The position numbers and the translations under genes were made by a program. A DNA stretch of 64,000 nt, from NCBI GenBank assembly GCA_024349245.1, contig JALDNG010000724.1:1-64000 (forward strand). The letters are read 5' to 3'. This DNA comes from Neodontobutis hainanensis (taxonomy: Eukaryota > Chordata > Actinopteri > Gobiiformes > Odontobutidae). This document shows, in pieces, positions 26,557-37,897 of this stretch. Each line of letters starts with the position of its first letter. The stretch's first letter is position 1. Below the pieces are notes generated by a model, which worked only from the letters and a program-made list of their open reading frames with translations, searched no databases and was not told the origin of the DNA.

Positions 26557-26841
26557 TTGAGAGAATCTTCGAGTGCGTTAAATGACCATTTGTTTTATCT
26601 TTTCTGCTTTTATCCTTCGTCGTCAAATAATCATCGAAAGAAAATTAATTCCTACATTCGACCATTACGGGCATTAGTCTCAAATTCAATACTCGCATTT
26701 ATGTTATATTTTAAGTATTATTATTTTAATGCGTTACTGATTTATCTTTTGAATACTTTTGTGAAATCTGTATATTTAATAATATTAAATTTACATTTTT
26801 TATATAACATGGAAAGAGTGAATGATTTAAATAATATATAA
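26557..26841 (+). CDS. 94-codon frame with mixed codon use, unrecognised
   Basis: The first 45 codons have less AT-biased codons (TCG, GCG, CGA, CGG, CCA) and a polar composition, with Ser-Ser-Ser runs and a basic His-Arg-Lys-Lys. The second half is hydrophobic and could span a membrane twice. It starts at a TTG, lacks an ATG near the beginning and has no recognisable domain, so if real it is an internal or terminal exon. Frames of this length are expected by chance a few times in the window. Confidence 0.2.
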   Translation: MRESSSALNDHLFYLFCFYPSSSNNHRKKINSYIRPLRALVSNSILAFMLYFKYYYFNALLIYLLNTFVKSVYLIILNLHFLYNMERVNDLNNI

Positions 26842-29800
26842 GTACGCATGCCATGAAAAAACTATGAATAAAATATTTTTATTGGATAACATAAATTTTT
26901 ATATTTCTTAGTTTACCTGGCGCAAATTTCTCATACTCATACCTTATAGAGAACTTAATCGCCATGCGAACCGATTGACGAAAACGTCAAATAAATAGAA
27001 AACTATAAACAATAAAAATATAGTAATTAATTTTAAGCATAACAGTTTTATCGAAGAAATAATAGATTTATTAGAAAATAGCGTGAATTCTTAAAAATCA
27101 GCTTATATTGATGGTTTACTCAACTATCTATACATAAATTAAATGATATATACTCTAAATATTAGCGATTAATTCACCAATTAGTTTTATTCATCAATTT
27201 GGCAATTCATCAAAAGATTTAAATTTATATGGTGTTTACATTATTGTCAGGATCATCAAAAATCTAACTTTGATAGATTCTTAATAATGTAAACCAGCTT
27301 CAACTATTTAAGTTGTGAATTATCTATTGCAGGTATAAAAATACACGAAGGACGAATTTTCAAAAATATTTTTTTATATAAGAGCACAGTACTGGAAAAC
27401 AACGATTTTCAAAATTAAAATGTAGGATTTGGTCTGTTTCTCTGCGAGCCACACTAGATATCAATACTACAAGAAGAAATAGAAGGGTGATGTTCTTTCT
27501 TAAGTAAATAAAATCACTTTTTTCTCTACTTATTTTTTTCGGATAACTGTTTTATTTTTCATGTGTTTCGCTAACATTGATGCAAAAATTTTCAAACAGT
27601 ATATATTCGAATCTATTACTTTTTATCAAAAATATTTAGTTTTCTTATAAACAATTTAACTGACTTCGTCTATACATTCCTGAAGTAAATAAATATCAAA
27701 ATAAAATAAAACATTTTGGAACAATTCAAACAACATACCATCGCTATTTCTTATTTCTCAATGCATGTAAATAGATAATATTAAATATTTAACTATTTCA
27801 AAGAAAGAGAGTATTATTCGTTTTTCTGATTACCTATGCATTCTTTACAAATATACTCTTATTTGAATAAAATAGAATGCATATTTTTCAGTTTGAGATA
27901 TATCCCAAGTTTTCCAATTTTATAAAAATAATCAAGATTTTTAAAAATCATACTGTGAATTCAATGAAATTAGAGAATATATCACACTGCCATACATGTA
28001 CTATCTTGATTTTGACATGAAAAATAAGGCAGTATATTAAATTATTTAATTTATTTTGTTTATATGAGGATAAAAGATAAGACGTCCAATTAAATTTTTT
28101 ACGATAAATTTAAAATGATGCATGCTCTTTCCTACATGGATAAAATAATTTTTCATTTGTCATAACAACTTTGTATCACGAAAATGAACTCATCTTAGAT
28201 AAGTTGATTTGATTCGGTTAATAAAATTTAAGTATCGGTAAATTTCATGAATATTCAAAGTTTAAGAATCTCAAATATTATGAATGCTAAATAGGATGCC
28301 ATGATAATCATATCTGAAAATTATTATAAAGTGGATTGATACAATATTTTATATCATATTTATTTGAACTAATTTGCATCTTGAAATACAGAAAAAATGC
28401 TTATATTTATCTTAGATAAGATTAGATATAAAATTTATTGAAATTCTTTTGAATAAGATAACATTTTAAGAAAATATCTCAAGATATCTGTGCCAAAATA
28501 AGTTTTTTTTAATCTTTTAATGAAATATTTTTCAATATAATATTTATTCAGCAATATTATATATTTGTGTTATGTAAATATGCTTATGCCAGTTCAAGGT
28601 CGATTCTTTGAAATACAATTTAATTTAAAAGCTCTTTAACATACCTTAAATAGGTGTAGCAAAATATTTCTAAATCGTGAATACATTGAGGAGAAAAATA
28701 TTTATGAAATATATGTGTGCAAATTAAAATGATATTATTATTTTTTTAACATGAACGGAAACAAAATGTCTTATAAAATGTTGATTATTGGCTAAGAATG
28801 TAAATTATTTTATGTATTTAATTCGCATTCTCAATTAAATAGACATTGTTAATATGAAGTTGTGATAAATATATTTCTCTTCAACATTGCTAAAATGTAA
28901 ATTATAGACCAATTTTCAATATCTGTCACATCTATAATTTCTGCTAAGTAGATAAAAAATTAAAAATAGTTGTCATATTTATCCATCATTTTTGACTGAA
29001 TTATGACGATGATAGACAGTAATGTTCGATCATGTTCACGACTTTTTAAATAAATGAAATATTTGTTTACTATTTTAAAAAAATCAAAGAATTTTAAAAC
29101 AATATATCGAGTTTTATTCGATAAAACACGATATATCAAACTTTTATGAGATTAAATTTATGCCATTTTCTTATTTGAACCTTAATTTACACTTTAGATC
29201 CAATAAAATGTTACGCACTCGCTTTATTCATTTTTGATCAAAAATTAAAAACTTTTATTCCGTTAAATTTCAAATATTCAACAATCGATGTGGAGAATAA
29301 TTTACAAGCATTTTTGTGAAAAGGGAAATGGTTGTTTAAAAGTTCCTCTTTTAATCCACAACACGATTTCTCAATCAAATTCAATAAAATAAAATTATCA
29401 TTTAAACAATATTCGTTGAAAACTGAAAATTACATTTAAAAATCTCTGTTTAACCATATAATGTGAGTTAATACATAGTTAACAAAACTGATTTTCTCCA
29501 ACTAGAATCAGTAAATTTTCAAGGTATCCCTTAAGAAATATTTAAGATATCATAGATGTAACACGATACAAGCATCATTCACCACAAACGTATTTGTTTT
29601 ATTGTATGAACAGATCAATTTGAATTTTTATGAGACAATCTTCTGAAACTGATAAATTCAATATGTTAATGAAATAATAACACTATATTATGGTTTTGAA
29701 TTGATAACATTTATATTTATCGTCATGCAAAGTGTTTTTGTTAGAGTAAGATGGATTATAATTTATAATTTATATTTTTGGATATATCTTATTGGAAAAG

Positions 29801-32800
29801 TAATTCGATGTATAATTTACAGTTTAATCAGATGAAACATTTTTGTGTTTTCTGTCGATATGAAAAGATATTCAATTAAGAGATTCGAATAGAAAAAATT
29901 ATGTTATATCTTTTCTCTTATGCACTTTAATTTACAATTCAAATATAAAGAATTGATGGTATTTAAGGTAAAAGACGCAAAATTATAATAATTATCGTAT
30001 ATAAGTCATTAACTAGTTACTTTATAAAATGAAATATTCATGTTATATCTATACCTTTTGAACAATTAATTATTCATTAAATTAATTATTTGTAACCAGA
30101 ATAATTTGTTATGTTGAAATAGAACAATTTTTTTAAATATAAAAGCTCTTCTTGATTCTCATTAATTTGGAGCACTTTTATTATTGATTTACAAACCATT
30201 CTCTCAAGAATATGAAATTGTTTGAATTTATTATATTTTTAATATGATGATGCAGCTCTACTTATTTTGAACTTTTGTCAAAAGATTCATGAATGATATG
30301 ATGTGTAAATTAAATATTTTCAGCATATATACTATTCTTTGAAAAAAAGGATAAAATATTTATTAATTGTGAAATATAATCTCGATAAATAATATTTATA
30401 ATTCTTAAGTCACTAATAATCAAATTATTTAGAATGTAATAATTTTAAAAAAGCATTCTTTGTGATTTCAAGATACCACATTGTCAAACGATTTTATTTC
30501 ATAAATTTATGTTGTTTAGCATATATTTACTTGCGAGGTTTGATACATCATTAAAACTATTAAGTATAATGACTTTTACTTTCTAAAATGTTCAATCATC
30601 TAAATGAGGGAAAGCACAATTCGCGTATTTATATTTTTTTTATCCATCATTTTTGAAGAATCAAGGAGAATAAAGTTTGTTTTTTTTTATTCTGAAAAAC
30701 TATTCTCATTTGAGAATAATTTTTTTCAAGTTATATTACACTAATATATCTATTTTATCATAAATAGTAATTTGAAGGATATAGTTAAATTTTAAAAATT
30801 CATTGAAATAAAATCTAATTTTAAATTAGAAAAAATACACGATCATATGTTTTGAAATTAAAAACTTATTCAGCTCCTTTAAACTATCTAAATTCAAAGT
30901 TTACTTTGAACATAATATTAATATTTCAAGTTAAATTTAAATTGATAGAAAATATTAAGCATTTTCAAGAATTTTAATTAGTTTAAAATAATTTATGATA
31001 TAGAAAACCATAACGAAAATCATACCGACGAAATAGTATGATCAAAGAATCACAGCTGAGAATTGGTCACACAGATATTCCATTTATTTAAATTATTTCC
31101 TTTATCTTTTCAAAAAATAAGGTAATTTAAATGTATTCTGAGATAGTTTCTGTGGTTGATTACTTCGAGGAGAAATTAATAAGATTGATTATAGCATGAT
31201 GAAAAGTTGTTCAGCAGAATACCGTAAAGCATGAACCAAAATAGTTTCAAATAAAATTAACAATATAATCACGATTAAATATAATTTCTCAGACTTGCCA
31301 TTTTTCAATCTCTTAACACCAGATTTTAAAATTCAAGTTGTAACCTTTTAATACAGGGTTTTAACTTTTGTAGATATTAACGAATTATTTAACAAGAAAA
31401 GTGTTTAAAAGTCTTTTTTTATCTAGATAGATTAAATTATCGTTAAACCTACTTCGAATGTGTATATTTCGTTCCTAGATGGATATACCTATAAATGTTT
31501 TATTGAAAATCAAATGCTAAAAACGAGATACATAAAATAACTAAATAAACTCATTGGAAAATCGTATAATTTTAGATCATGGATTGACAAAGCTATAGGT
31601 ATCATACCATGGCTCGAGAATGGACGATGGAGATTCAATGTAATATATTATATGTCATTTAAAATGTTGTATCATCAGTATTAGGATCATTAAAATACTT
31701 TCAAATCGTGTCGAGACAAGTTGATTGAAATAAATAAACTTTTACCTAGATATTAATTAAATGATAAAGGCTTCATTGTTTTAATATTAATCAAAGTATA
31801 CATTTTGATGATAAACCCAGAATAAATGACTAATCGCAATTTACAGAATTTATAGAATCGATATTTGACAACATAATAAGATAAAATCTGTAATATATTC
31901 GGGCGATGTATCAAATAAAACTTCTTTTTGTGTTTAAAATTTTTATTTTGTAATCGATAAATTATATTTATTTCTGTAACAACAGAAAAATCATGATATA
32001 AATAATGAATTTCATTTGTACAAAAGATAAACAAATATTGAAATTATAAATGTTTTAAATTTCAGATATTAATCCGATTCATATTCCATTATATGCTGAC
32101 AATGGAACTGACGGATTTTTATCTTTAAATTATATCAACAAATTCTAGCGTTAAAGTTTTCCAGAAATATTTGTCGATATAATATAAAATATGTTTTTTT
32201 GAATGAAATCTATGGGTACATGTTTCAAATCCTTGATATTTTTAAAATATTTATTATTATTTCGTTCATCAATTTGTTTAAATTGTTTGATCCTATATCT
32301 TAAACTATTACTCGCTTGAATCAACGAATGTTCTTGTTATATCTATTTGCATTATTTGATTAATTTTTGCTTTGATTGGAAAATTTCGAATCAAATATCT
32401 AAATAAGATTATCTTATAAAAGAATATCAGCTTCTTCAAACAAATATATTTCTTATAAATTTAATTTATAAAATAAAAAATGTTTATTTTTCATTCTATT
32501 GAACTATATTTTTACGTTAAAAATTGGATTTATTCAAACAATTTATAAATTATTCAATGAAGGAGGTAATATCTTGCATCCATATAAGTACACGAAAAAT
32601 TAAAAATAATCTCATTCTCTGAGATTTTTAGAAATGGATGTATCATAAATGTTTATATCAAACCAGACATAGTTTATTCATAAAAAAGCCACTCTATTTA
32701 TCTTTAAGGTTAACCTAAAACATAAAATTATTTACATTTATATTTTTGTATTTATTACTTCTTAACATTTATAATTTTTTTAAGTAAACTATCTTCGTAC

Positions 32801-33434
32801 AAATTATATGCTAAAGCTTTTCGTTTGAATTTCTCTCTGGTATAGTTTAAGCCTTTATTCTATTGATACTTTAATACGTGAGGTGCATAGATGAGAAGTT
32901 TTAAATCTGTTTCTTATCTTTTCATTAATTTAATTTTTATTAGAAAGTTAGATATTGTAAAAATAATATTTTGTAATTTATGATTAAAAATATCGTTAAA
33001 AAATAAACTTTAAAGTATTAAATAGTGTAGATAATATCAATATGCTTTCCAAATCAGATTATGTTTCATCCATTATTTCTTTGAATTTGAGAAATGTCCA
33101 ATCGTATTACTTTATACAGTAATATAAGTATTTGTCTGTCACAACTAATAGACATATAATATCACTTATTTTTATACAATTTGATATTTTCTAAAATAAC
33201 AAATTCAGAAAATAATTTTCGAGGTTTTAAATTAACGAATGAATATTCTCAAGTTATAATGCATTGATAAAAATTGTTAAAGAAAAATATTAGACCATAA
33301 GGATTGATTTATTCACATTTACAAAAACATTAAAAAGTTATAAATCGAAATTAAAATCTCTTAAAAATAATTATAAGATTTATCTTGTATATAAAAAGAT
33401 TTTTCTTTAATTTTAAGATGAAATAATTAATATA
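26842..33434. other. Long AT-rich stretch, no gene supported
   Basis: The longest frame is 93 codons on the minus strand (31753-32034), starting at TTG with no ATG until its last quarter. Another short open stretch lies near 31510-31640 on the minus strand. Neither exceeds chance expectation, and I found no RNA gene or repeat array. Confidence 0.45.
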
Positions 33435-33436
33435 TA

Positions 33437-33450
33437 CCATTTTTTCAATT
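33437..33450 (+). repeat. Left terminal inverted repeat of the transposon
   Basis: CCATTTTTTCAATT directly after TA. It matches the right end in inverted orientation apart from a two-base difference in the T run. Confidence 0.7.
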
Positions 33451-33505
33451 GCATCACTCAAAAAACAATAATTACAAAAAGAAAAATAAATTCATAAATT
33501 AAAAT

Positions 33506-34500
33506 TTATTGATGATTATAAAGAATTTCTGCAGCACAATTAGTTATATTTCTTATAATATGCCTGAAAACCCCTAAATATCTTCAATTGAAATATTCTG
33601 ACATTCAGAAAGCATTAAATCAGACAACATAATCTCCTCTCAAACTCTTATTCTTGATCTCACACCATTTTGATTTTCGATTATGCATTTTCAATAGGAT
33701 TTAACATACATGAGTAGGGAGATAAAAATATATATGAATATCCATAACATGATGTTATCCTTTCAATATCGACCCTTCTGTGGATCCTCGCATAATCCAA
33801 TATTAAACATGCACTTCTCATGTTAGGCTCATCTTTTAAAAATATACACAATTCGGACAGATAGATATTAAATATCTCCGCATTGACCGTTGAATTGGTT
33901 ATCACTTTTTTGTAGCACATCCGATTGATGGACATACTGGAAATCATCGAAACAGAACGACTACGTACTGTAGGTGTTTTTACGTTGGTCCTGGTGCCTT
34001 TTTTTGACCTTACTTGAGATTTTTTTATGTGAAGATTTGCTGAAGTTTTTCAACGAAAATAGCGAAAGAAAAATCGTTTGAAAAAATTATTTAACCAAAG
34101 CGAATATTCTTTTCTGTGTAATATTTTATCTGAATCATTTACCCTATCCAGTTCATTATGCTGCATTTTAAAAGTGATGCCCAATTCTCTTAAGCATTTA
34201 TCAATTGTCGAAAGGGAAATTATTAGATTTGGATCCCTTCGCAACAAAATTATTTTGATTTCTTTTAGTGTCAAGTCTGGATTATTAGATATAATCTCTT
34301 CGATCGAACAGATTATACTGTCGTTTGATATGGTCCTAATTTTCCCACCTTTTTTTTTGCATGTCAAAGTTACCAGTCTTTAAATATCCGGTAACAATTG
34401 ATCTTGCAGAATTGTACTTCATCTGTATTATTTCAGATGCTTCCTTTATTGTTTTACCTTGTTCGTATAGTCGAACAAGACTTCTTCTTTTTTCATTTCA
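33506..34500 (-). pseudogene. Transposase of the Tc1/mariner element, multiply broken
   Basis: Reading the minus strand from 34500, the first part is a helix-turn-helix (RLYEQGKTIKEASEIIQMK) that loses frame at a run of nine A near 34350. The second part (34353-34050) carries GGKIRTIS, the linker typical before the second DNA-binding domain, then a second helix-turn-helix. The region of the first catalytic Asp-Glu is destroyed by a stop and frameshift near 34050. The frame resumes with TSANLHIKKSQ, then a strand-helix segment, LILDYARIHRR (second Asp) and SPYSCMLNPIEN (the third acidic residue), then a stop. The C-terminal helix RHIIRNITNCAAEILYNHQ follows in another frame to a TAA at 33506. 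Total span equals about 330 residues, normal for the family. It cannot make an active enzyme. Confidence 0.75.
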
Positions 34501-34680
34501 ATTTTTCTCATACCGGTTGTTACCAGTATCTGTAGTGTTGGAATTTTCGCTTGAGTTAATATTTAGTGGAAAAAACAATGCTTATATATTAGAGGCAGGA
34601 AAATGCGCGGAAAAACACATTTACCAATATGAAAATAATAAATTCAATAACTTTGCAATAATATCTACCTTTTCAAAATA

Positions 34681-34696
34681 AATTGAAAAAAAATGG
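34681..34696 (-). repeat. Right terminal inverted repeat of the transposon
   Basis: AATTGAAAAAAAATGG followed by TA. It is the inverted counterpart of the left end. Similarity stops after this short repeat, so the inverted repeats are only 14-16 bases. Confidence 0.7.
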
Positions 34697-34698
34697 TA

Positions 34699-36415
34699 TA
34701 TATATCATAAAAGAATTACGTTATTGCATGGACTTCAAAACTCCAAAAGTTTACGAATAATTTTTCGTCGGCGAGCATTTTTCAATTTTTGTTTCAATTA
34801 ATCTCTATGATAAATCCAGGATATCTAAAAATTATAAAATAAAATTTTCAAAGTTTAATTGACGATACTGTTAAAATTTCAAAAAAAAACTTAATCTTCC
34901 AGCTTGCATTGTTCTTTAAAAAAAATAAAAATTTTATGATACCTTTATAACCAATCTACAAAGTTTTATTATTTTGTGTTATGAAATTAAATAATAGGAA
35001 ATGAACAGCCCCAGAAAATTAATATGAAATTTGAATATAGTTAAATATTATTTTGCATGTGAACAAATATTTTTAAACTGTTTTTAAGTCCAGGCACGGT
35101 CAAATGAAAAGGATAACTTTACTTTTGACGGCTTTGTTTTAATCTTACATCGTGTACTAAATTAACAAAACTGGTATTTATTCAGAAATTTAAAATCATC
35201 GGTTTAACTAATACCAAAAGAGAATTCAAAATTTTCACCATTTAAAATACCAAAAATTCTGAATTATTTACAAGTTTTAGCTCTCCTTTAAATTTACCTT
35301 TTGTCTCGCTCAACGTTTGAATTCACATTATCAAAAATTTACATTCAAATCTTTGATATATTCTTGAAATATCCTTTTCGTGTTTAAAACCATTATTTTT
35401 AAGCCAAATTCAAACATGAAACAATTTTTTATAACTACTGAAAATTGCTAAGTCAAGAGAATTCATAAAAACGAAATTTCGTTTTAAAATATCCTTTAAT
35501 TTGAGACTTTTGGATTATTAAATTGGTAAAGGTATAGATGACTCATAAATACGAATAAGACCGATTTTGAGCGAGTCTCCCATATAAAAGATTTTAAATT
35601 TATTTTTTTAAATATGGCTAAAAATATTATATACAAAAACCAGAAACATTATTTTGCAAATTTATAACAATAATATTTTTGGATAAAAAGACAAAAGAGG
35701 ACAAGAAATCTCAAAGATATTATCGGTTTTTTGAAATATTATACATTTTTTAAAGGTTTACGTTTCATTCTTGAAGCTTAATTCAAAACGCTTGCTTTAT
35801 TTTGGAACTTAATTTTGTTGATAATATCAACTCTAAATATCAAATCGTACCTCACCGTTTATCAGATAAAAATATATATTTTCACCATCCTGTTTTGGAA
35901 TAAAAATAACTTTCACTCTATTCTACATGTTCATAATATTTATATGAAAAAAAAATTTAATGTTTGAGAATTCGCAGTGATTAGATTCTTAGTTTCTCCG
36001 TTAGAGGTCTTTAAAAGAATAAATCTTAATTTAAAAAACCCAAAAATAGTAAAATTGACATTTTTCCATGTGAAACATTTTTTCACAATGTTTAAAGAGG
36101 TCACATATTAATTTGGTACAATATGCCAAGTTAGCAATGAAACGACTTATACAATAGTTTTTGAACGAAAGTATTTAATTAAAAGAGCTATAGCATATCC
36201 GTTGTTTAGTTTTTCATAACCCTTGCGCGCATAGAATCAATGTAATGAAGATTGTTTAATAAAATTGATCTTTTTGCTACCCTAAGAACTACTTTTTAAA
36301 AATGATCCAGAGATATTTTCATTATTCTAAATACTATATTTAAAATAAATAACCTGAAATGAAAATTAGCAATATTTCTCTTTTATTTAAAGAAATAATA
36401 GAGGTTTTAATTTGT
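34699..36415. other. Stretch without a gene
   Basis: AT-rich with a slightly higher GC patch around 35.1-35.3 kb. No frames, RNA genes or repeats supported. It ends where the conserved U1 promoter begins. Confidence 0.45.
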
Positions 36416-36420
36416 AAATA

Positions 36421-36442
36421 TGACGTCATCAATTCTAAAAAA
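36421..36442 (+). promoter_or_regulatory. PSE-like element of U1 gene 1
   Basis: TGACGTCATCAATTCTAAAA plus two A, at -65 to -44 from the RNA start. It is identical, base for base and in spacing, to the block before U1 gene 2, whereas DNA further upstream is unrelated. Position and conservation fit the proximal sequence element bound by SNAPc at snRNA genes. Similarity between the two genes begins at -70 (AAATA before this block). Confidence 0.75.
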
Positions 36443-36454
36443 GACATATTTGTT

Positions 36455-36475
36455 TATATAAACTGAGCAAACTCA
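36455..36475 (+). promoter_or_regulatory. TATA-containing second conserved promoter block of U1 gene 1
   Basis: Begins TATATAAACTGAGC, covers -31 to -11, and is identical in both U1 genes. Vertebrate Pol II snRNA genes lack a TATA box at this place, whereas Pol III U6 genes have one. The RNA itself contains five T in a row at its Sm site, which would stop Pol III, so Pol II transcription is more likely. Confidence 0.65.
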
Positions 36476-36485
36476 GTCTAAAGTC

Positions 36486-36645
36486 ATACTTACCTGACGT
36501 AGGAGGTACGGCGATCAAGAAGGTCGTCCTTCCAGGGTGAGGCGGGGACATTGCACTCCGTGCCGGCTGACCTCTGCGATTTCCCAGAATGGGAAACTCG
36601 GACGTATAATTTTTGTTCTTGGGGTTGCGTTCGCGCAGCCTCTTC
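36486..36645 (+). ncRNA. U1 snRNA: U1 spliceosomal snRNA, copy 1
   Basis: U1 base-pairs with 5' splice sites as the first step of spliceosome assembly. The 160-base gene starts ATACTTACCTG, the invariant 5' end complementary to CAG|GTAAGTAT. Stem-loop I has the U1-70K loop GATCAAGAAGG (36513-36523). Stem-loop II has the U1A/SNF loop ATTGCACTCC (36550-36559), identical to the vertebrate loop. Stem-loop III is TTTCCC...GGGAAA. The Sm site AATTTTTG is at 36608-36615. Stem-loop IV (36621-36642) is a nine-pair stem with one G-T near its middle, closed by TTCG. Length is close to the human 164. All functional parts are intact, and upstream and downstream elements match copy 2. Confidence 0.95.
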
Positions 36646-36851
36646 AATAAATAGTGTAAGGTTTGCATTTCTTCATATTTAAGCAAGTTTTTTATTCTTT
36701 CTTTAATCTGAAATTTTATACCTTTGATTTCTTTGTTTTGCTTCTGTCTGTTTTTCGGGGTTTGCGGTCGTAATCTCTTTATGTCCCGAGAATTAATTCC
36801 GTTTGATTTTTTTTTCTTTGTGCTTCCGTTTTCATGCAGGCACGTAAAAGT
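36646..36851 (-). other. Purine-rich open frame without a start, abutting the U1 3' end
   Basis: On the minus strand a frame stays open from just after TAA (36852-36854) into the antisense of U1. The non-U1 part encodes about 68 residues very rich in Lys, Arg, Asn and Glu (for example RDIKRLRPQTPKNRQKQNK). There is no ATG until close to U1, and no GT-AG combination I tried gives it a 5' exon. The strand is strikingly poor in T, which by itself removes stop codons, so it need not be coding. Confidence 0.3.
36647..36659 (+). terminator. Conserved 3' flank of U1 gene 1 (3' box candidate)
   Basis: The bases just after the RNA (ending AAATAGTGTAA) are shared with U1 gene 2 except for one base, after which the flanks diverge. 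Pol II snRNA genes need a 3' box at this place for 3' end formation, so this is the best candidate here. Confidence 0.5.
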
Positions 36852-36867
36852 TTAAACGTTTATTTTC

Positions 36868-37092
36868 TTAAAGTTCTGAGTTTATTATTAGTTTATTTTT
36901 CCATTGTTTCATTCCAGTTGTACATGTAATATAGCATGAAGGTAGACTTATGAATCCGATCATTTGAATTTTTTTCGTTTTTAAACGATGAAATACTGTT
37001 ATTTTTTGCTTCATGAAATCATATCTACATAAGGGGGACCATGTGATTAACATGAACCCCCTGAATTTGAAATTTTCAAAGCTCCAAAACAC
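36868..37092 (-). CDS. 74-codon frame, unrecognised, doubtful
   Basis: Starts at a GTG, ends at TAA at 36868, and has three Cys in the middle and a Lys-rich composition. It contains the inverted repeat at 37032-37063. It could be an exon of a short-intron gene with the neighbouring frames at 37.7-38.3 kb, but I could not find a consistent set of junctions. Confidence 0.18.
   Translation of the reverse strand: MFWSFENFKFRGFMLITWSPLCRYDFMKQKITVFHRLKTKKIQMIGFISLPSCYITCTTGMKQWKNKLIINSEL
37032..37063. repeat. Hairpin with GGGGG/CCCCC stem
   Basis: AGGGGG-AC-CATGT pairs with ACATG-AA-CCCCCT across a loop of about six bases: six and five pairs separated by a 2x2 internal loop. A run of five G facing five C is rare in this DNA. 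No T run follows, so it is not a bacterial-type terminator. Function unknown. Confidence 0.4.
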
Positions 37093-37099
37093 CGCTCTA

Positions 37100-37897
37100 C
37101 ATTGATCAACTTTACGCTGTCGAACGTTAATCTGGAAAAGTCTACAAACGTCTGGGAGTGTAAGAATTCACGTGTGTTTTTTATTTCTTAAGCCGATTTC
37201 CTTACCCCATTAGTCTTTTTTAGTCTTGTTTAAATTGAAAAAGTGAATTTGTGTTTGATAAAGTGTTTATTTCACGATTTTTAGTATCTTTCCCTCTCCT
37301 ATCAATTATAATTGTTTAAATTTTATCAAAGTAGTCTCTGGGAATGGGAGAAATTAACTAAAGTCAACTCGATAAAAGTGTTTAGAGTTATGGAGAAGAA
37401 CCTCCATCTTAAGAATTTGAACATGTTAAATTCTCACCTTTAAATAACACTGTTGTTAAAACGTGCAATTTATCATCTTACGTGTTAACTGGCAAACTAT
37501 AAATTAACATTTAGTGGAATTGGAACACAGAGTGAAAATAACTAACGAGTCCAGTAACAACCAAAAATGGAGAAAACAAAAAACCAACAAATTTTGATAT
37601 TTTGAACGATTAATTGCTATTGATGACTCGTTAATAATGGAGGTGGCGTAAAAATTTAATACACTAAAAAACAACCTTTACAGCTCTCCATTGATTATTT
37701 TCGAATCAAGTAATGTGAGGACATGGTTGAGTACATCAGGCTTGTTCATACTAGCAGGAGCGATTATGAAAAATTTAGACCATAAACAGCCATATATGAT
37801 ATGATTCTGTAAAAGCCCAGAAGGAATGTCGATTTGGTATCTTTATAATCTGGGGCAGTTGAAAACCTTATTAATCATTACTTCATAAACTTCAGTT
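37100..37897. other. Coding-like but unresolved stretch
   Basis: Higher GC than the left half. Between about 37760 and 37870 two minus-strand frames look protein-like (for example STAPDYKDTKSTFLLGFYR), but they are not joined by any single convincing intron. This may be part of a short-intron gene or decayed coding DNA. Confidence 0.3.

Larger units (their letters stand above)
33437..34696 (-). mobile_element. Tc1/mariner-type DNA transposon, complete ends, inactive
   Basis: The 1260-base element begins CCATTTTTTCAATT and ends with the reverse complement of CCATTTTTTTTCAATT; the two copies differ only by two T in the run. Both ends are directly flanked by TA (33435-33436 and 34697-34698), the target duplication of this superfamily. 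Inside, on the minus strand, is a decayed transposase covering nearly the whole length. Element length and layout are normal for Tc1/mariner. Both ends intact with a broken gene implies single-element decay in place rather than truncation. Confidence 0.75.

Noticed and set aside
31753..32034. 93-codon minus-strand frame
   Set aside because: No ATG in its first three quarters, no nearby acceptor, and length within chance expectation.
34078..34681. Two overlapping plus-strand frames of 101 and 106 codons
   Set aside because: They lie antisense to the transposase relic, whose family motifs are all on the minus strand.
36435..36686. 83-codon minus-strand frame with a Pro/Arg-rich middle
   Set aside because: It is the antisense of U1 copy 1. 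The structured RNA fully explains the open frame.
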